DNA of 64,000 bases. Source: JARDZU01 sp963730285 (lineage in GTDB: Bacteria; Actinomycetota; Acidimicrobiia; Spongiisociales; ZC4RG35). Shown piece after piece: positions 6,749-16,052 of the stretch. The DNA is taken from NCBI GenBank assembly GCA_963730285.1, contig CAVSQY010000014.1, forward strand, positions 62,001 through 126,000. Direction: 5' to 3'. A model generated the notes under the pieces. It was not told the DNA's origin and ran no database searches. It saw only the letters and a list, made by a program, of their open reading frames with translations. The first letter of the stretch is position 1. Each line of letters starts with the position of its first letter. Made by a program: the position numbers and the translations under genes.

Positions 6749-8347
6749 ATGTCGACCAAGCTCCAAGTTGGGGTCTCCCGACCCATTGGGTGTCGGCGCT
6801 CGCTGGTCGATCAAGGACCCGTGTCGTTCTTCCAGAATTCTGCCCGCAAAGAATCGGCCCGCGACCTGATTGCCTCTACCGGTGGATCCCGGGAGTTGCG
6901 TGAGGACAAGGACGAATTCCTTCGCGCCGCCTACCACCACATCAGTAATCCGCTTGGCGCCATCGTCGGATTTTCCGAGATGCTCCGGGATCGTTCCCGC
7001 GATATCAGCGCCGGGGTCCGCAACGAGGTGATAGAGCTTCTCACGCTCCAGGCCCAGGAGACAGCTCGACTGGTCGATGACCTGCTCGTCACGGCGACCA
7101 TCGATCTCTCCGAGCTCGAGATCACGACCGGCGAAGTCGACTTGCGCATGGTTGTCGAGAGCGCCACCTCAGAGTGGGCATCACGTCAGCGCTCCCGGCT
7201 CACGGTCAGCGGCAATTCGAAGGCCCGGGCCGACCAGCACTGGGTCACTCACATCGTTCGAAATCTTCTGCGCAATGCCGTTTCGTTCGGCGGAGACAAC
7301 ATCAGCGTTCGGATCACCGAGGGTCATCACCGGGTCGTGCTCGAGGTGATGGACGACGGTGCCGGTGTCTCTCCCGAGGATGTAGAACAGATCTTTGATC
7401 CCTATCACACGAGATCCGGACGGAGCTCTTCTGATCCCTCACTCGGCCTCGGCCTGTTCGTGGGCCGTCGCCTGGCCCGGGCAATGGGCGGGGACGTCCA
7501 ATACATGCGGGAAGACGGCATGACCGTGTTCGAGCTCTCCCTGCCGCGGGTGAGTCTGCAGACATCATCGTGGGAGCCGATGCCCGATGTGGTCATCGAT
7601 CCCATGGAGGGGCGGCCGACTCAGGAGTCCGTGTCCAGGATCGTCGACACTGGCGGGCCCGAGATGGTCTATCAGCCGATCATGGATCTGAGGGCCCACC
7701 GAGTCGGCGACAGTCGAACCATCGGGTACGAGAGCCTGGCGCGGTTCCCATTCTCCACGCCACCCGTCTGGTTTGAGATGGCGGGCTCGTTGGGGATGCG
7801 GTTGGACCTCGAGTTGGCGGCGATCACAGCCGCCATCGCCGGCTTCGCCCCATCCAATCACGACGGATTCCTCGCCCTCAACCTTTCCGACACCACGTTG
7901 ACATCGTCACGTCTGGTCGAGTCGCTGGACGGGCTCGATCCGGGGCGTATCGTCCTGGAGCTATCCGAGGTGGCCGCGATCAAGAGCTACGAGGCGACCC
8001 GTCGACATGTGGACGCTCTCCGTGACGCGGGGATACGCCTCGCGGTGGACGATGTGGGATCGGGCGAGATCGATCTGTGGCAAATCCTTCGACTGGAGCC
8101 TGCCGTGATCAAGATCGACATGTGCCTGGTTCGAGACATCGAGCACACGCCCCGTAACCGGGCCTTGATTCGTGGCATGGCAGCCATGGCCCAGGACCTG
8201 GGGACCATGGTGATCGCCGAGGGTGTCGAGTCGACTGAGGAAGAAGAGCAACTGCTGCATCTGGGCGTCGAGTACGGGCAGGGTTACCTTCTCGGCAAGC
8301 CACGTGCCCTCCAGTGGAAGACCCGGGTGCTCCAGGACGTCGATTGA
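6749..8347 (+). CDS. Histidine kinase-EAL fusion signalling protein
   Basis: About 532 residues with two signalling halves. The first is kinase-like: an H-box YHHISNPLGAI near 63-64, N-box RNLLRNAVSFGG (N about 176), G1 VMDDGAGV (202-) and G2 GLGLGLF (about 232). The second is an EAL c-di-GMP phosphodiesterase-like domain: ESL at 328-330 for EAL, N378, E404, DD at 434-435, K455, E491 and Q511, so most metal and catalytic positions remain. No receiver, GGDEF or membrane segment is seen. The start is uncertain: ATG 6749 directly follows the tRNA CCA, while GTG 6821 has AAGGA only 3 nt upstream. It could link phosphorylation to c-di-GMP breakdown. Confidence 0.8.
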   Translation: MSTKLQVGVSRPIGCRRSLVDQGPVSFFQNSARKESARDLIASTGGSRELREDKDEFLRAAYHHISNPLGAIVGFSEMLRDRSRDISAGVRNEVIELLTLQAQETARLVDDLLVTATIDLSELEITTGEVDLRMVVESATSEWASRQRSRLTVSGNSKARADQHWVTHIVRNLLRNAVSFGGDNISVRITEGHHRVVLEVMDDGAGVSPEDVEQIFDPYHTRSGRSSSDPSLGLGLFVGRRLARAMGGDVQYMREDGMTVFELSLPRVSLQTSSWEPMPDVVIDPMEGRPTQESVSRIVDTGGPEMVYQPIMDLRAHRVGDSRTIGYESLARFPFSTPPVWFEMAGSLGMRLDLELAAITAAIAGFAPSNHDGFLALNLSDTTLTSSRLVESLDGLDPGRIVLELSEVAAIKSYEATRRHVDALRDAGIRLAVDDVGSGEIDLWQILRLEPAVIKIDMCLVRDIEHTPRNRALIRGMAAMAQDLGTMVIAEGVESTEEEEQLLHLGVEYGQGYLLGKPRALQWKTRVLQDVD

Positions 8348-8441
8348 CGCGGCCTTCGAAACAGCCGGTCACCGCTCACAGGCTCGTTTCCACATAGCCT
8401 GGGTAGCCAATAACGTACGACATCGGCGATGACGCCGTATT

Positions 8442-8534
<93 letters not shown>

Positions 8535-8552
8535 AACGCCGACGACTGAGGG

Positions 8553-10229
8553 CTACTCGGCTGCCTCTGACTCGATCCAGTCCTCGACGGTGTCGGCCAG
8601 AAGTGGCAGAGTCATCGCCCCGCTGGTGAGCAGGGTGTCGTGGAATCCCTTGATATCGAATCGATCACCGAGACGCTCCTCCGCCTTTCGCCGCAGACTC
8701 ATGATCTCGATCTGGCCCATCTTGTAGGAAAGCGCCTGCCCGGCCATCCCGATGTATCGATCCACCTCCTGTTCGACGGTGAGACGCCCGATCGGCGTCC
8801 ACTCCAGGAGGAAGTCGATTGCCTTTTCACGCGACCATCCCAATGCATGGAGCCCGGTGTCCACCACCAGTCGCCCGGCACGCCAGGCATCAGCGCTGAG
8901 CATCCCGAGGCGGTCCACGTCGGTGGAGAAGAGACCCATCTCGTCGGCGAGACGCTCGGCATAGAGGCCCCATCCCTCGGTGTGGGCATAAACCTGGGCG
9001 TAACGGCGGAACATGGGGATGCCCACGAGCTCGGTGGCCAGAGACCGATCGAAGTGGTGGCCGGGTACGGCCTCGTGGAATGTCGTCGACTCGTACTCGA
9101 AGCGGTCCCGCTCCTCGGGCTTGTAAGTGTTGAGGAAGTAAGTGCCCTCCCGGGATCCATCCGGTGGGGGCTGCATGTAGTAGGCGGGCGGCATGGCCGG
9201 GGCGATCGATGCGGGTACCGGCACCACCTGGCAGGGTGTGGCTGGGCGAGCACCGAACCAGTCGTCCACGGCATTCCAGGCCCGGGTGATGGTTGCCCTT
9301 GCCTGCTCCAGCATCTCGTCCTCGCTGCTGAAACGAAACGAAGGGTCGGTGTGGAGACGATGGAAGATCGACTCCATAGATGTGTCGCCGAAGGCACTGT
9401 TGCCGATCTCTTCCCACTCGGTAACAAGGATGTCGGTGGCCCAGTCGAGGCCGATCTGGTGAATCTCCTCAGCCGTCTTGTCGAGCTGGGTGTATTTGTG
9501 GATCAAATGGCGATAGATCTCTTCGCCGTTGGTCATCCAGACCAAACCCGACTTCTCCGGTGGTCTGGTCACCGGGCCGATGTGCTCGACCAGACCGTCA
9601 CGGAAGGCAGTCATCGCCGGTCTTATGACTCCGGTCACCAGGTCCCCGGCCCGCACCAGCCATGCCTCGGCATCGGCGCCCGCCGGGAGCTTCAGCTTCA
9701 GGAACGGATCGGTGTCCATCGTGGAAACGAGATAGCCATCCAGCTGGCTGATCACGCGGTCGAGCGAAGCTTGGGGCGGGGTCATCCCCTGAGCGGCGCA
9801 CTGGCGAATCATGTCCAGGGCACCTGCCAGATACTCACCGGCCTTCGAGTACCGGTCGAGAAGCGCAGCCGCCTGGTCTGTCGTCGTCACCGTGTTCTGC
9901 TGCGTGTCGGAGAGGAGCCTGGTGTGTGGGCCTAGATACGGATCGACCGACGCAACGAAGAAGCGTTGCTCGATCTCGGTGGCCCACACCCCGGCCTCGT
10001 GGATCAACAAGTCCCTCGTGATCCGATCTTGAAGTCCGAGATCTGAGGGCTCTATGCCGCTCGCCTCGGACTCGATGGCCCGGAGCTTTCCGGCCATCCC
10101 GTCCAGCCATCCCCCATCGAACTGTCTCAGCCGGTCGTCAAAGGAATGCTCGCCACGCACCGTCGCAACGGTGGGAAAATACTCGGAGTAGGCCATCCAG
10201 AAGCGATCGGAGAGTTGCTCGAGGGTCAT
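8553..10229 (-). CDS. DUF885 family protein (metallopeptidase-like)
   Basis: About 558 residues. The hallmark STTFHEAVPGHHFD carries the HExxxGHH motif of DUF885 proteins, related to M32-like zinc carboxypeptidases. Other family blocks are GEEIYRHLIHKYT, a C-terminal ALSYKMGQIEI and GEHSFDDR at the N-terminus. No signal peptide is visible, so it is probably cytosolic; the substrate is unknown. I chose the ATG at 10229 (MTLEQLSDRFW); a GTG at 10244 would add five residues. It follows an MFS gene by about 30 bp on the same strand. Confidence 0.85.
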   Translation of the reverse strand: MTLEQLSDRFWMAYSEYFPTVATVRGEHSFDDRLRQFDGGWLDGMAGKLRAIESEASGIEPSDLGLQDRITRDLLIHEAGVWATEIEQRFFVASVDPYLGPHTRLLSDTQQNTVTTTDQAAALLDRYSKAGEYLAGALDMIRQCAAQGMTPPQASLDRVISQLDGYLVSTMDTDPFLKLKLPAGADAEAWLVRAGDLVTGVIRPAMTAFRDGLVEHIGPVTRPPEKSGLVWMTNGEEIYRHLIHKYTQLDKTAEEIHQIGLDWATDILVTEWEEIGNSAFGDTSMESIFHRLHTDPSFRFSSEDEMLEQARATITRAWNAVDDWFGARPATPCQVVPVPASIAPAMPPAYYMQPPPDGSREGTYFLNTYKPEERDRFEYESTTFHEAVPGHHFDRSLATELVGIPMFRRYAQVYAHTEGWGLYAERLADEMGLFSTDVDRLGMLSADAWRAGRLVVDTGLHALGWSREKAIDFLLEWTPIGRLTVEQEVDRYIGMAGQALSYKMGQIEIMSLRRKAEERLGDRFDIKGFHDTLLTSGAMTLPLLADTVEDWIESEAAE

Positions 10230-10260
10230 GGGCGCACCGTACACAGCCTTGGCCCGCTGA

Positions 10261-11376
10261 TCATCCGGTTGCCTGCTGACTCTGACGGACCAACTCGACC
10301 GCCGCTGCGATCACGGCTGCGACCACGATGATGGACGACCCGACCACCGACAACCGGCCATACAGACCGGTTCCCACGGCCAGCCCACCGACAACCGGAC
10401 CAAAGACTCTCCCGGATGCCATCAGGGCCTGGGCGTCGCCGATCCGCTCACTGGGCACCAAGGAGCGCTCGGCGAGGAGTGAGAAGAGTGACGGCACGGC
10501 CACCCAATAGGAGAACCCCCACAGGGCCATCGAGAGGAAGAAGATCAGGGGAATGCCCAGGGTCCCCAGGACCAGGGCAGAGAGCGCAGTCCCGACAAGC
10601 CAGATCCAGGAACGCCCTCGTGAGGCGACCACCCGGGTTCCAGCCACACCGGTCAGGGCATTCAAGCTGAGGGCCCACGAGACGGTGAGTGGTGACAATC
10701 CCAGCAGGCTGGTACCGGTGGCCCCGGAGAAGACGAAGACGGCTGATCCCCCGAGACTCAGCGTGAACAAGGAGGCGAGCAGCCAACGATTAGACCGGGA
10801 TGCGCTGACAGTCCGGCCCACTCTGGGCAGGTCACCAAAGCCGACCCGAAGCGTCATGGCGATGAGCGCGAGCATGCCCAAGGTGGTAAAAGCCAAGCGA
10901 TAGCCGCCGAATTCGATCAGCCAAGCCAAAACCGGTGAGGCGACCATGGCGGTCACCGGAGCCACCGCTGCCACCTCGCCGATGCCACGAGAGAACCTGG
11001 TGGCGTCGGCCCAGGCCACCCAGGTCAGTGTGCCCATCCCAATTCCCGAGACCACCCTGGTGGCGATAAGGATCGGAAAGGTGGTGGCCAGGGCGGCCCC
11101 GAAGCTGGCCCCTGCGATGACCACGAGCCCGCCGTAGTGAAGTCGTTTCCCCGGTCGAAACAGACGGCCTGCCAGGAAAGAAGCGATGGCGAAGCTCGCC
11201 ACCTGCGCCGTGCTGAGCAGACCGGTGAGACCTATGGGAATATCGAGCTGGGTCGAAACATCAGGAAGAAGGAAAGGTGTCGCCGCGAAGACGGCGGCGA
11301 CGACGGCGGCCCCTGCAATGACACCGGAGGATGCCTGGGGGCGAACCGACTGGATGACCCGTAGCGGGAGCGCCAT
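10261..11376 (-). CDS. MFS transporter
   Basis: Integral membrane protein of 371 residues with about 12 hydrophobic stretches. FLAGRLFRPGKRLHYGGL after TM2 is a weak MFS A motif. The family covers drug efflux and nutrient uptake; the substrate cannot be read. It starts 75 bp after the barrel-like gene and ends about 30 bp before the DUF885 gene, so all may share a minus-strand transcript starting at the glycosyltransferase. Confidence 0.83.
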   Translation of the reverse strand: MALPLRVIQSVRPQASSGVIAGAAVVAAVFAATPFLLPDVSTQLDIPIGLTGLLSTAQVASFAIASFLAGRLFRPGKRLHYGGLVVIAGASFGAALATTFPILIATRVVSGIGMGTLTWVAWADATRFSRGIGEVAAVAPVTAMVASPVLAWLIEFGGYRLAFTTLGMLALIAMTLRVGFGDLPRVGRTVSASRSNRWLLASLFTLSLGGSAVFVFSGATGTSLLGLSPLTVSWALSLNALTGVAGTRVVASRGRSWIWLVGTALSALVLGTLGIPLIFFLSMALWGFSYWVAVPSLFSLLAERSLVPSERIGDAQALMASGRVFGPVVGGLAVGTGLYGRLSVVGSSIIVVAAVIAAAVELVRQSQQATG

Positions 11377-11451
11377 GAGTCAGACAGTATGAACGGGGAT
11401 AGGCCGCAATTATCGGCGGTTGATGCTCGGCGACGGCCGCATGCACGCCGT

Positions 11452-12528
11452 CTATGGAACCGAGGGTCGGGCTGTAGAGGCGGGAATCAGCGAGGAGCCC
11501 TCCTTCCTCGAGGCCTGTTCGAGGTTCAGGGCTCGCACACGTTGTAGCGCCCATAGCGCCGAGATCGTCGACTCGGCTCCGGCGTTTCCGTTGATGCCAT
11601 CTCTGGTCAGCCCATCATGGCCTGCCCCGGATGGCGTGTCGTACAGGGGCATTCCCATGTCATTGACCCCCAGGAACCAGGACGCGGCTCTGACTGCGTG
11701 CTCCAGCCAGGCCGGGTCGGAGGTGGCCCGCCACGCAGCGAGGCATGCATCGCACATTGCCGTCGCCTCCAAAGGCTGTTGATCGAAGGCGATTGATTCG
11801 TCATCGGGCCCTCGTCCTCCTACCGGCGTGAACGAAAAGTGATCCCCGGCCAGCTCGATGTCGATCAACCAACGCAGAAGTCGAAGACCCTCATCGACGA
11901 GGTCGGGGCGCCCACGGGCCACCCCCAAGGCGATCATGCACTCAGGGAGCCTGGCGTTGTCGTATGCGAGTCTTGGCTCAGGCCAGATCCAAGAACCGTC
12001 GTGAATGTGGGGGAGCATCTCGATGGCGGAATCCGACAGGGATATGGCGTACGGGTCGTCCGGCGTCCTGTCCAGCAGTGCTGCTGCGCCCAGTCCGCAG
12101 TAGACCCAGGGTCTCAACGAAGGATCGTCGAGCGGCCCCAGTCGTCGCAACACTCTTATCGCCCTGTCCGAGACAGAAACCGCGACTGCCTCGGCCGCCG
12201 CTATTCCAAGACCCCATATCACCCGCCCGTGCGCATCAGCGGACCAAGGCCCTCCCCAAACCTGGTCGGAGCTCAACCGATTTCTCAGACTCCCGTTCAC
12301 GATGGCGCGATCGAGAAAGGAGAGGTACACCCCACTCAGGCGAGAGGCCTCGGTGCTCGAACTGTCCCATCTGATGGTCACCACCAGTGCCCTGGCCGCG
12401 TCCTCGGCCGTGTGTCCATGCCGCCGATCCGGTGTCAGCCCATTGGCATGCTCAACGATCCCAATGTGGTCGCTGAGACGGGCAAGGTGACTCAGAACCG
12501 GGGATGGTGTCCGCTGGACGCGGTTCAT
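11452..12528 (-). CDS. Putative alpha/alpha-barrel protein partnered with a glycosyltransferase
   Basis: About 358 residues, starting MNRVQRTPSPVLSHLARLSD. Its ATG overlaps the glycosyltransferase stop (ATGA), so the two are translationally coupled. The sequence alternates helices with aromatic turns (WGGPWSADAHGRVIWGLG, PWVYCGLGAAALL, DGSWIWPEPRLAYDNARLP, SFTPVGGRGPDDESIAFDQQ), as in (alpha/alpha)6-barrel glycan-processing folds such as cellobiose epimerase or glucuronyl hydrolase relatives. No catalytic assignment is possible. The longer open frame upstream, overlapping the glycosyltransferase out of phase, is not used. Confidence 0.7.
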   Translation of the reverse strand: MNRVQRTPSPVLSHLARLSDHIGIVEHANGLTPDRRHGHTAEDAARALVVTIRWDSSSTEASRLSGVYLSFLDRAIVNGSLRNRLSSDQVWGGPWSADAHGRVIWGLGIAAAEAVAVSVSDRAIRVLRRLGPLDDPSLRPWVYCGLGAAALLDRTPDDPYAISLSDSAIEMLPHIHDGSWIWPEPRLAYDNARLPECMIALGVARGRPDLVDEGLRLLRWLIDIELAGDHFSFTPVGGRGPDDESIAFDQQPLEATAMCDACLAAWRATSDPAWLEHAVRAASWFLGVNDMGMPLYDTPSGAGHDGLTRDGINGNAGAESTISALWALQRVRALNLEQASRKEGSSLIPASTARPSVP

Positions 12529-13721
12529 CGCAGTGTCAGGGCGGTGTTCTGGATGGCTCTCTCGGCCAGGGCATCGTATCTGGCTGCGACAAACGGCCAT
12601 GAGAAGCTGCGCCCGACGCGACGTGCGCCTGAGGCGGCTTTGAGCAGCGCTGCCGGATTGGTGACGTACTGCTCGATGGCTCGGGCAATGGCCGCAGGGT
12701 CGCGGTGGGGGACGATCACCCCGGCTCCAGCAGACAGCACCTCCACTGCATGGGGAAAGGCGGTGGCGATGACGGGCAGCCCGGCGGCCAGGGCCTCGAC
12801 CAAGACCCCCGACGTGACCTGTTCCGCACTGTCGTAGGGGAGTATGACGACATGAGAGGCGCGGATCAGTTGCTGCAAGTCCCGCATCGGGAGATATCTG
12901 TTTTCCATGTCGAGCTGACTCTCGACACCGAGATCGGATGCGAGCCTCATCAAGTGGTTGCGATATGCCTCTCCCTCCCGGCGGCGCACGTTGGGATGAG
13001 TGGTGCCGGTGATCGCGAGTCGCGGCGGCACCTCGAGATGCCGAAGCAGCGGCAATGAGCGAATCGCCCACTCCAGACCCTTGCCCGGTCCGATCAGCCC
13101 CCAGTTGAGGATGTTCAAAGGTTGGCCAGGCTCTGGCGGCTCGACCGGTGTCGACAGGACGGGTGCGCCGTGAGCGATGACCTGCACTCTTCCCGCATCT
13201 ATCGAGTAGAGGCGGGTCAGCCGTCTTCGCGCTTCGTTTGACATCACCACCAACGTCGTCGCGAGCTCCCCCAGCTGCTCCAGGATCTGGCGCTGGTGTG
13301 GGGTGGGCGTGGCAGGAACGGTGTGGAGGGTGACGATCACCGGGATCGGTGAGGATCGGCACAAGTCCAACACCCCGGCGCCGTCGTCCGGCCCATAGAT
13401 GCCGTACTCGTGCTGGATCCAGAGCAAGTCATAGCCATGGCAAAGGGCGGCTATCTGGTCAACCCAGCCAGAAGAGCCCGGATCGACTTCGCCGACCATC
13501 TCCGGATCGAGGCAGATGGAGGCATCCTCTGCAGAGACGAGCCGCACGACCCGCCACGTAGAGGAGATGTCGTCGTTCTTGGCTGCCGATGCCAGGAGGG
13601 CACGGCTGAATGTCGCTATCCCGCACTGTGTGGGCGGGAAAGTGCTCACCACCAAGATTCGCTTCAACGATGACCCTTCGATCATGGCGACTACCCCATC
13701 GCTCCTAGTCTCGAGCATCAT
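12525..13721 (-). CDS. Glycosyltransferase family 4 (GT-B)
   Basis: About 398 residues. Domain 1 starts RILVVSTFPPTQCGIATFS, a GT4 start. Domain 2 has NWGLIGPGKGLEWAIRSLP, then ILPYDSAEQVTSGVLVEALA and AAGLPVIATAFPHAVEVLS, matching the nucleotide-sugar site with the E-x7-E motif (SGVLVEALA). It would move a sugar onto a lipid, polysaccharide or small acceptor at the cytoplasmic face; the product is unknown. The start is uncertain: ATG 13721 is used, while ATG 13685 (MIEGSSLKR) gives a more usual N-terminus. It is coupled to the barrel-like gene. Confidence 0.85.
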   Translation of the reverse strand: MMLETRSDGVVAMIEGSSLKRILVVSTFPPTQCGIATFSRALLASAAKNDDISSTWRVVRLVSAEDASICLDPEMVGEVDPGSSGWVDQIAALCHGYDLLWIQHEYGIYGPDDGAGVLDLCRSSPIPVIVTLHTVPATPTPHQRQILEQLGELATTLVVMSNEARRRLTRLYSIDAGRVQVIAHGAPVLSTPVEPPEPGQPLNILNWGLIGPGKGLEWAIRSLPLLRHLEVPPRLAITGTTHPNVRRREGEAYRNHLMRLASDLGVESQLDMENRYLPMRDLQQLIRASHVVILPYDSAEQVTSGVLVEALAAGLPVIATAFPHAVEVLSAGAGVIVPHRDPAAIARAIEQYVTNPAALLKAASGARRVGRSFSWPFVAARYDALAERAIQNTALTLR

Positions 13722-13803
13722 TCGCCTATCAGTTGAGTCATAGAGACCAAAGTCCCGATTTCAGTCTCGCCGGTTCCCGGGACTAGCGGCTATTTGGGAA
13801 TCC

Positions 13804-13832
13804 AGCTGACCGGTACCAGACCTCGGTCAGCT
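13804..13832 (-). terminator. Hairpin after pckA
   Basis: Perfect 9-bp inverted repeat AGCTGACCG/CGGTCAGCT with an 11-nt loop, 27 bp downstream of the pckA stop on the minus strand. There is no clear U-tract. Confidence 0.55.
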
Positions 13833-13858
13833 TTGCGTCGCCGCTCGTATCTTGGCGA

Positions 13859-15451
13859 TCAGGGCCTCGGGCCCGACTCGACCACTGCGTCGGGAACCCC
13901 ATCGGAATACTGCTTGAAGTTGTCCCGGAACATCCCGGCGAGACGCTCCCGCTGGGCGTCGAAGGCGTTCTTGTCTGCCCAGGTGTCTCGCGGGGTCAGG
14001 AGCTGTGATGGCACCTCTGGGATGGCGCGGGGAACCGCCAGGCCGAAAACTGGCTCCTCCTCGTACTCGACGTCGTCCAATCTCCCGGACAAAGCCGCGT
14101 TGAGCATGGCCCGGGTGTGTGGGATTCGGATGCGGTTCCCGACTCCAAAGGGGCCGCCGGTCCATCCTGTGTTGATCATCCACACCCTCGGTTGATGGCG
14201 ATCGATCTTCTCGGCCAACACGTGGGCGTAGTCGGCGGGTGGGAGCGGCAGGAAGGGCGCCCCGAAACAGGGGGAGAAAGTGGCCACCGGGTCGGTGATC
14301 CCTCGCTCGGTGCCGGCCACTTTTGCCGTGTAGCCAGAGAGGAAGTAGTACATCGCTTGCTCTCGAGTGAGTCGGGCGATCGGTGGCAGCACGCCGAAGG
14401 CGTCGGCCGAGAGGAACACGATGTTCGAGGGATGGGCGCCCAGGCCGCGCCGCTCGGCATTGGGCAGATGGGCCAGCGGGTAGGCGCACCGGGTGTTCTC
14501 GGTCTTGGAGCCGTCGTCCCACTCGGGGATTCGGGTGTGAGCATTGACCACGACGTTCTCGAGGATGGTTTCGAACTGGTTGGCGGCCTGATAGATCAGG
14601 GGCTCGTCTTCCTCGCTGAGATGGATGGTCTTGGCATACGAACCGCCTTCGATGTTGAAGATGCCGTCGTCACCCCAGCCGATCTCATCGTCGCCGATCA
14701 TCGACCGGAGCGGGTCGGTGGCCAGGGTTGTCTTGCCGGTCCCGGACAATCCGAAGATGACGGCCGAGTCGCCATCGGCCCCCGAGCTTGCCGAAGCATG
14801 CATGGGGAGGACGCCCCGCTTGGGAAGCAGGTAGTTCATCACCGAGAAGACCGACTTCTTGACCTCACCCGCGTACCGGGTGCCACCGATGAGGAGGACT
14901 CGTTGGGCGAAGCTGATGCAAACGAAGACCTCGCTCCTGGTCCCGTCGCGACTGGGGTCGGCTTTGAATTCGGGAGCATGGACGATCGTGAAGTCCGGGA
15001 CGAATGCCTCGAAGACATCGGAGGGATCGAACAGACGGGGGAGTATGAACATGGTCCGGGCAAACAGCGAGTGCCATGGGCTCTCCGTGATGGTTCGAAT
15101 CGCCATCCGGTTGGCATCGTCGGCTCCGACGAACAGATCCTGGACGAACAACTCCTGGTCGCCGAGGTACTGGCACACACGCTGATAGAGGACAGTGAAC
15201 ACTTCCGGCTCCATCGGGTGATTGACGTCCCCCCACCAGATCTCTGCTTGGGTGTCCGACTCCCGAACCACGTATTTGTCCTTTGGGCTGCGCCCCGTGT
15301 ACGGCGTGGTGTCCACTACGAGGGCACCCTTGTGGGCGATTTCAGCCATCCCACGCTCGAGGGTGTGCTCGTAGAGGCGCGCAGTGGTCAGGTCCCAATG
15401 GACCTTCTTGGTCGGCTTGATCCCATGACTTGCCAGATCCCGCGTGTTCAC
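13859..15451 (-). CDS. pckA: ATP-dependent phosphoenolpyruvate carboxykinase
   Basis: Converts oxaloacetate and ATP to PEP, CO2 and ADP for gluconeogenesis. Length 530 residues is normal for the ATP type. It has YTGRSPKDKYVV near the N-terminus, the PEPCK-specific P-loop GLSGTGKTTL (about 231-240), the kinase-2 and metal block GDDEIGWGDDGIFNIEGG, LPNAERRGLGAHPSN, and NTGWTGGPFG near the C-terminus. Most actinobacteria studied use the GTP type, so the ATP type is a lineage clue. The start is GTG, with AGGAAG about six bases upstream. Confidence 0.97.
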   Translation of the reverse strand: MNTRDLASHGIKPTKKVHWDLTTARLYEHTLERGMAEIAHKGALVVDTTPYTGRSPKDKYVVRESDTQAEIWWGDVNHPMEPEVFTVLYQRVCQYLGDQELFVQDLFVGADDANRMAIRTITESPWHSLFARTMFILPRLFDPSDVFEAFVPDFTIVHAPEFKADPSRDGTRSEVFVCISFAQRVLLIGGTRYAGEVKKSVFSVMNYLLPKRGVLPMHASASSGADGDSAVIFGLSGTGKTTLATDPLRSMIGDDEIGWGDDGIFNIEGGSYAKTIHLSEEDEPLIYQAANQFETILENVVVNAHTRIPEWDDGSKTENTRCAYPLAHLPNAERRGLGAHPSNIVFLSADAFGVLPPIARLTREQAMYYFLSGYTAKVAGTERGITDPVATFSPCFGAPFLPLPPADYAHVLAEKIDRHQPRVWMINTGWTGGPFGVGNRIRIPHTRAMLNAALSGRLDDVEYEEEPVFGLAVPRAIPEVPSQLLTPRDTWADKNAFDAQRERLAGMFRDNFKQYSDGVPDAVVESGPRP

Positions 15452-15620
15452 TCCACTTCCTCGCTAGCTCTCAATTTCGGTGGTCAAGGAGTATGGCGGA
15501 ACGAAGAGTGTCCCTCTCACCCCTCCTTTGGAGGTCCATTTTTACAGGACAGCTACGTCTGCAAGCCAATCGAGGCCATGATCGCCCCAAATGATGGGCG
15601 CCGCGGTGCGGAGGCGAGCC

Positions 15621-15989
15621 CTATCCAGGCCCGGACACGTTGACCACCGGCTCACCCTGCCCCACGCGTATCACCAGCGCATGGGTAGGACTCGTCGCCG
15701 GGTTTATCTCCCTGTGGATCGTGTTCGGGGGGACGTGCAGGAACTCGCCCGTTGCGGCCTCGACGTGACTGTCGCCGTCCTCGCCAAATTCGATGCGGAG
15801 GGTCCCGTCGATGAGATAGACGAGGGTCTCATGATCGGTGTGGTGGTGCCACCCCGAGGCGGCGGCGGGATCGGCGGTGGCAATCCCGATCCAGAATCCC
15901 TCGTCGGCGAGGGCCACCGCCCGATGGAGCCCTTCGGTGCCGGTCGCCTCTGTCAAGTCGTCCCGGCCGATTCGCTCGACCGTGGTCAT
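15621..15989 (-). CDS. Cupin-domain protein
   Basis: 122 residues forming one cupin barrel. Motif 1 is GWHHHTDHETLVYLIDG (metal His and Glu residues) and motif 2 is EFLHVPPNTIHREINP. Single-domain cupins range from metal-binding isomerases to small-molecule sensors; nothing here fixes the role. It lies between the Clp-N regulator gene and pckA on the same strand, with 170 bp before the pckA start, so it is probably a separate unit. Confidence 0.85.
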   Translation of the reverse strand: MTTVERIGRDDLTEATGTEGLHRAVALADEGFWIGIATADPAAASGWHHHTDHETLVYLIDGTLRIEFGEDGDSHVEAATGEFLHVPPNTIHREINPATSPTHALVIRVGQGEPVVNVSGPG

Positions 15990-16052
15990 ACGATCTCCTT
16001 TCCTCGCTCATCTCCGATCAAAGCACACATCGTCGGAAAGCTCGAGAGGGAT

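Noticed and set aside
8640..9935. A 431-residue plus-strand open frame across the DUF885 gene
   Set aside because: The minus strand carries the family motif HEAVPGHHF; the plus frame is a shadow.
11452..13362. A 636-residue open frame covering both the barrel-like gene and most of the glycosyltransferase gene
   Set aside because: Its first ~278 residues are Arg/Pro/His-rich antisense-like or out-of-phase sequence within the glycosyltransferase; the real gene starts at 12528 with an ATGA overlap.
14117..15643. A 508-residue open frame on the plus strand across pckA
   Set aside because: It is antisense to the fully conserved PEPCK gene and its sequence has no domain; high GC produces such frames.
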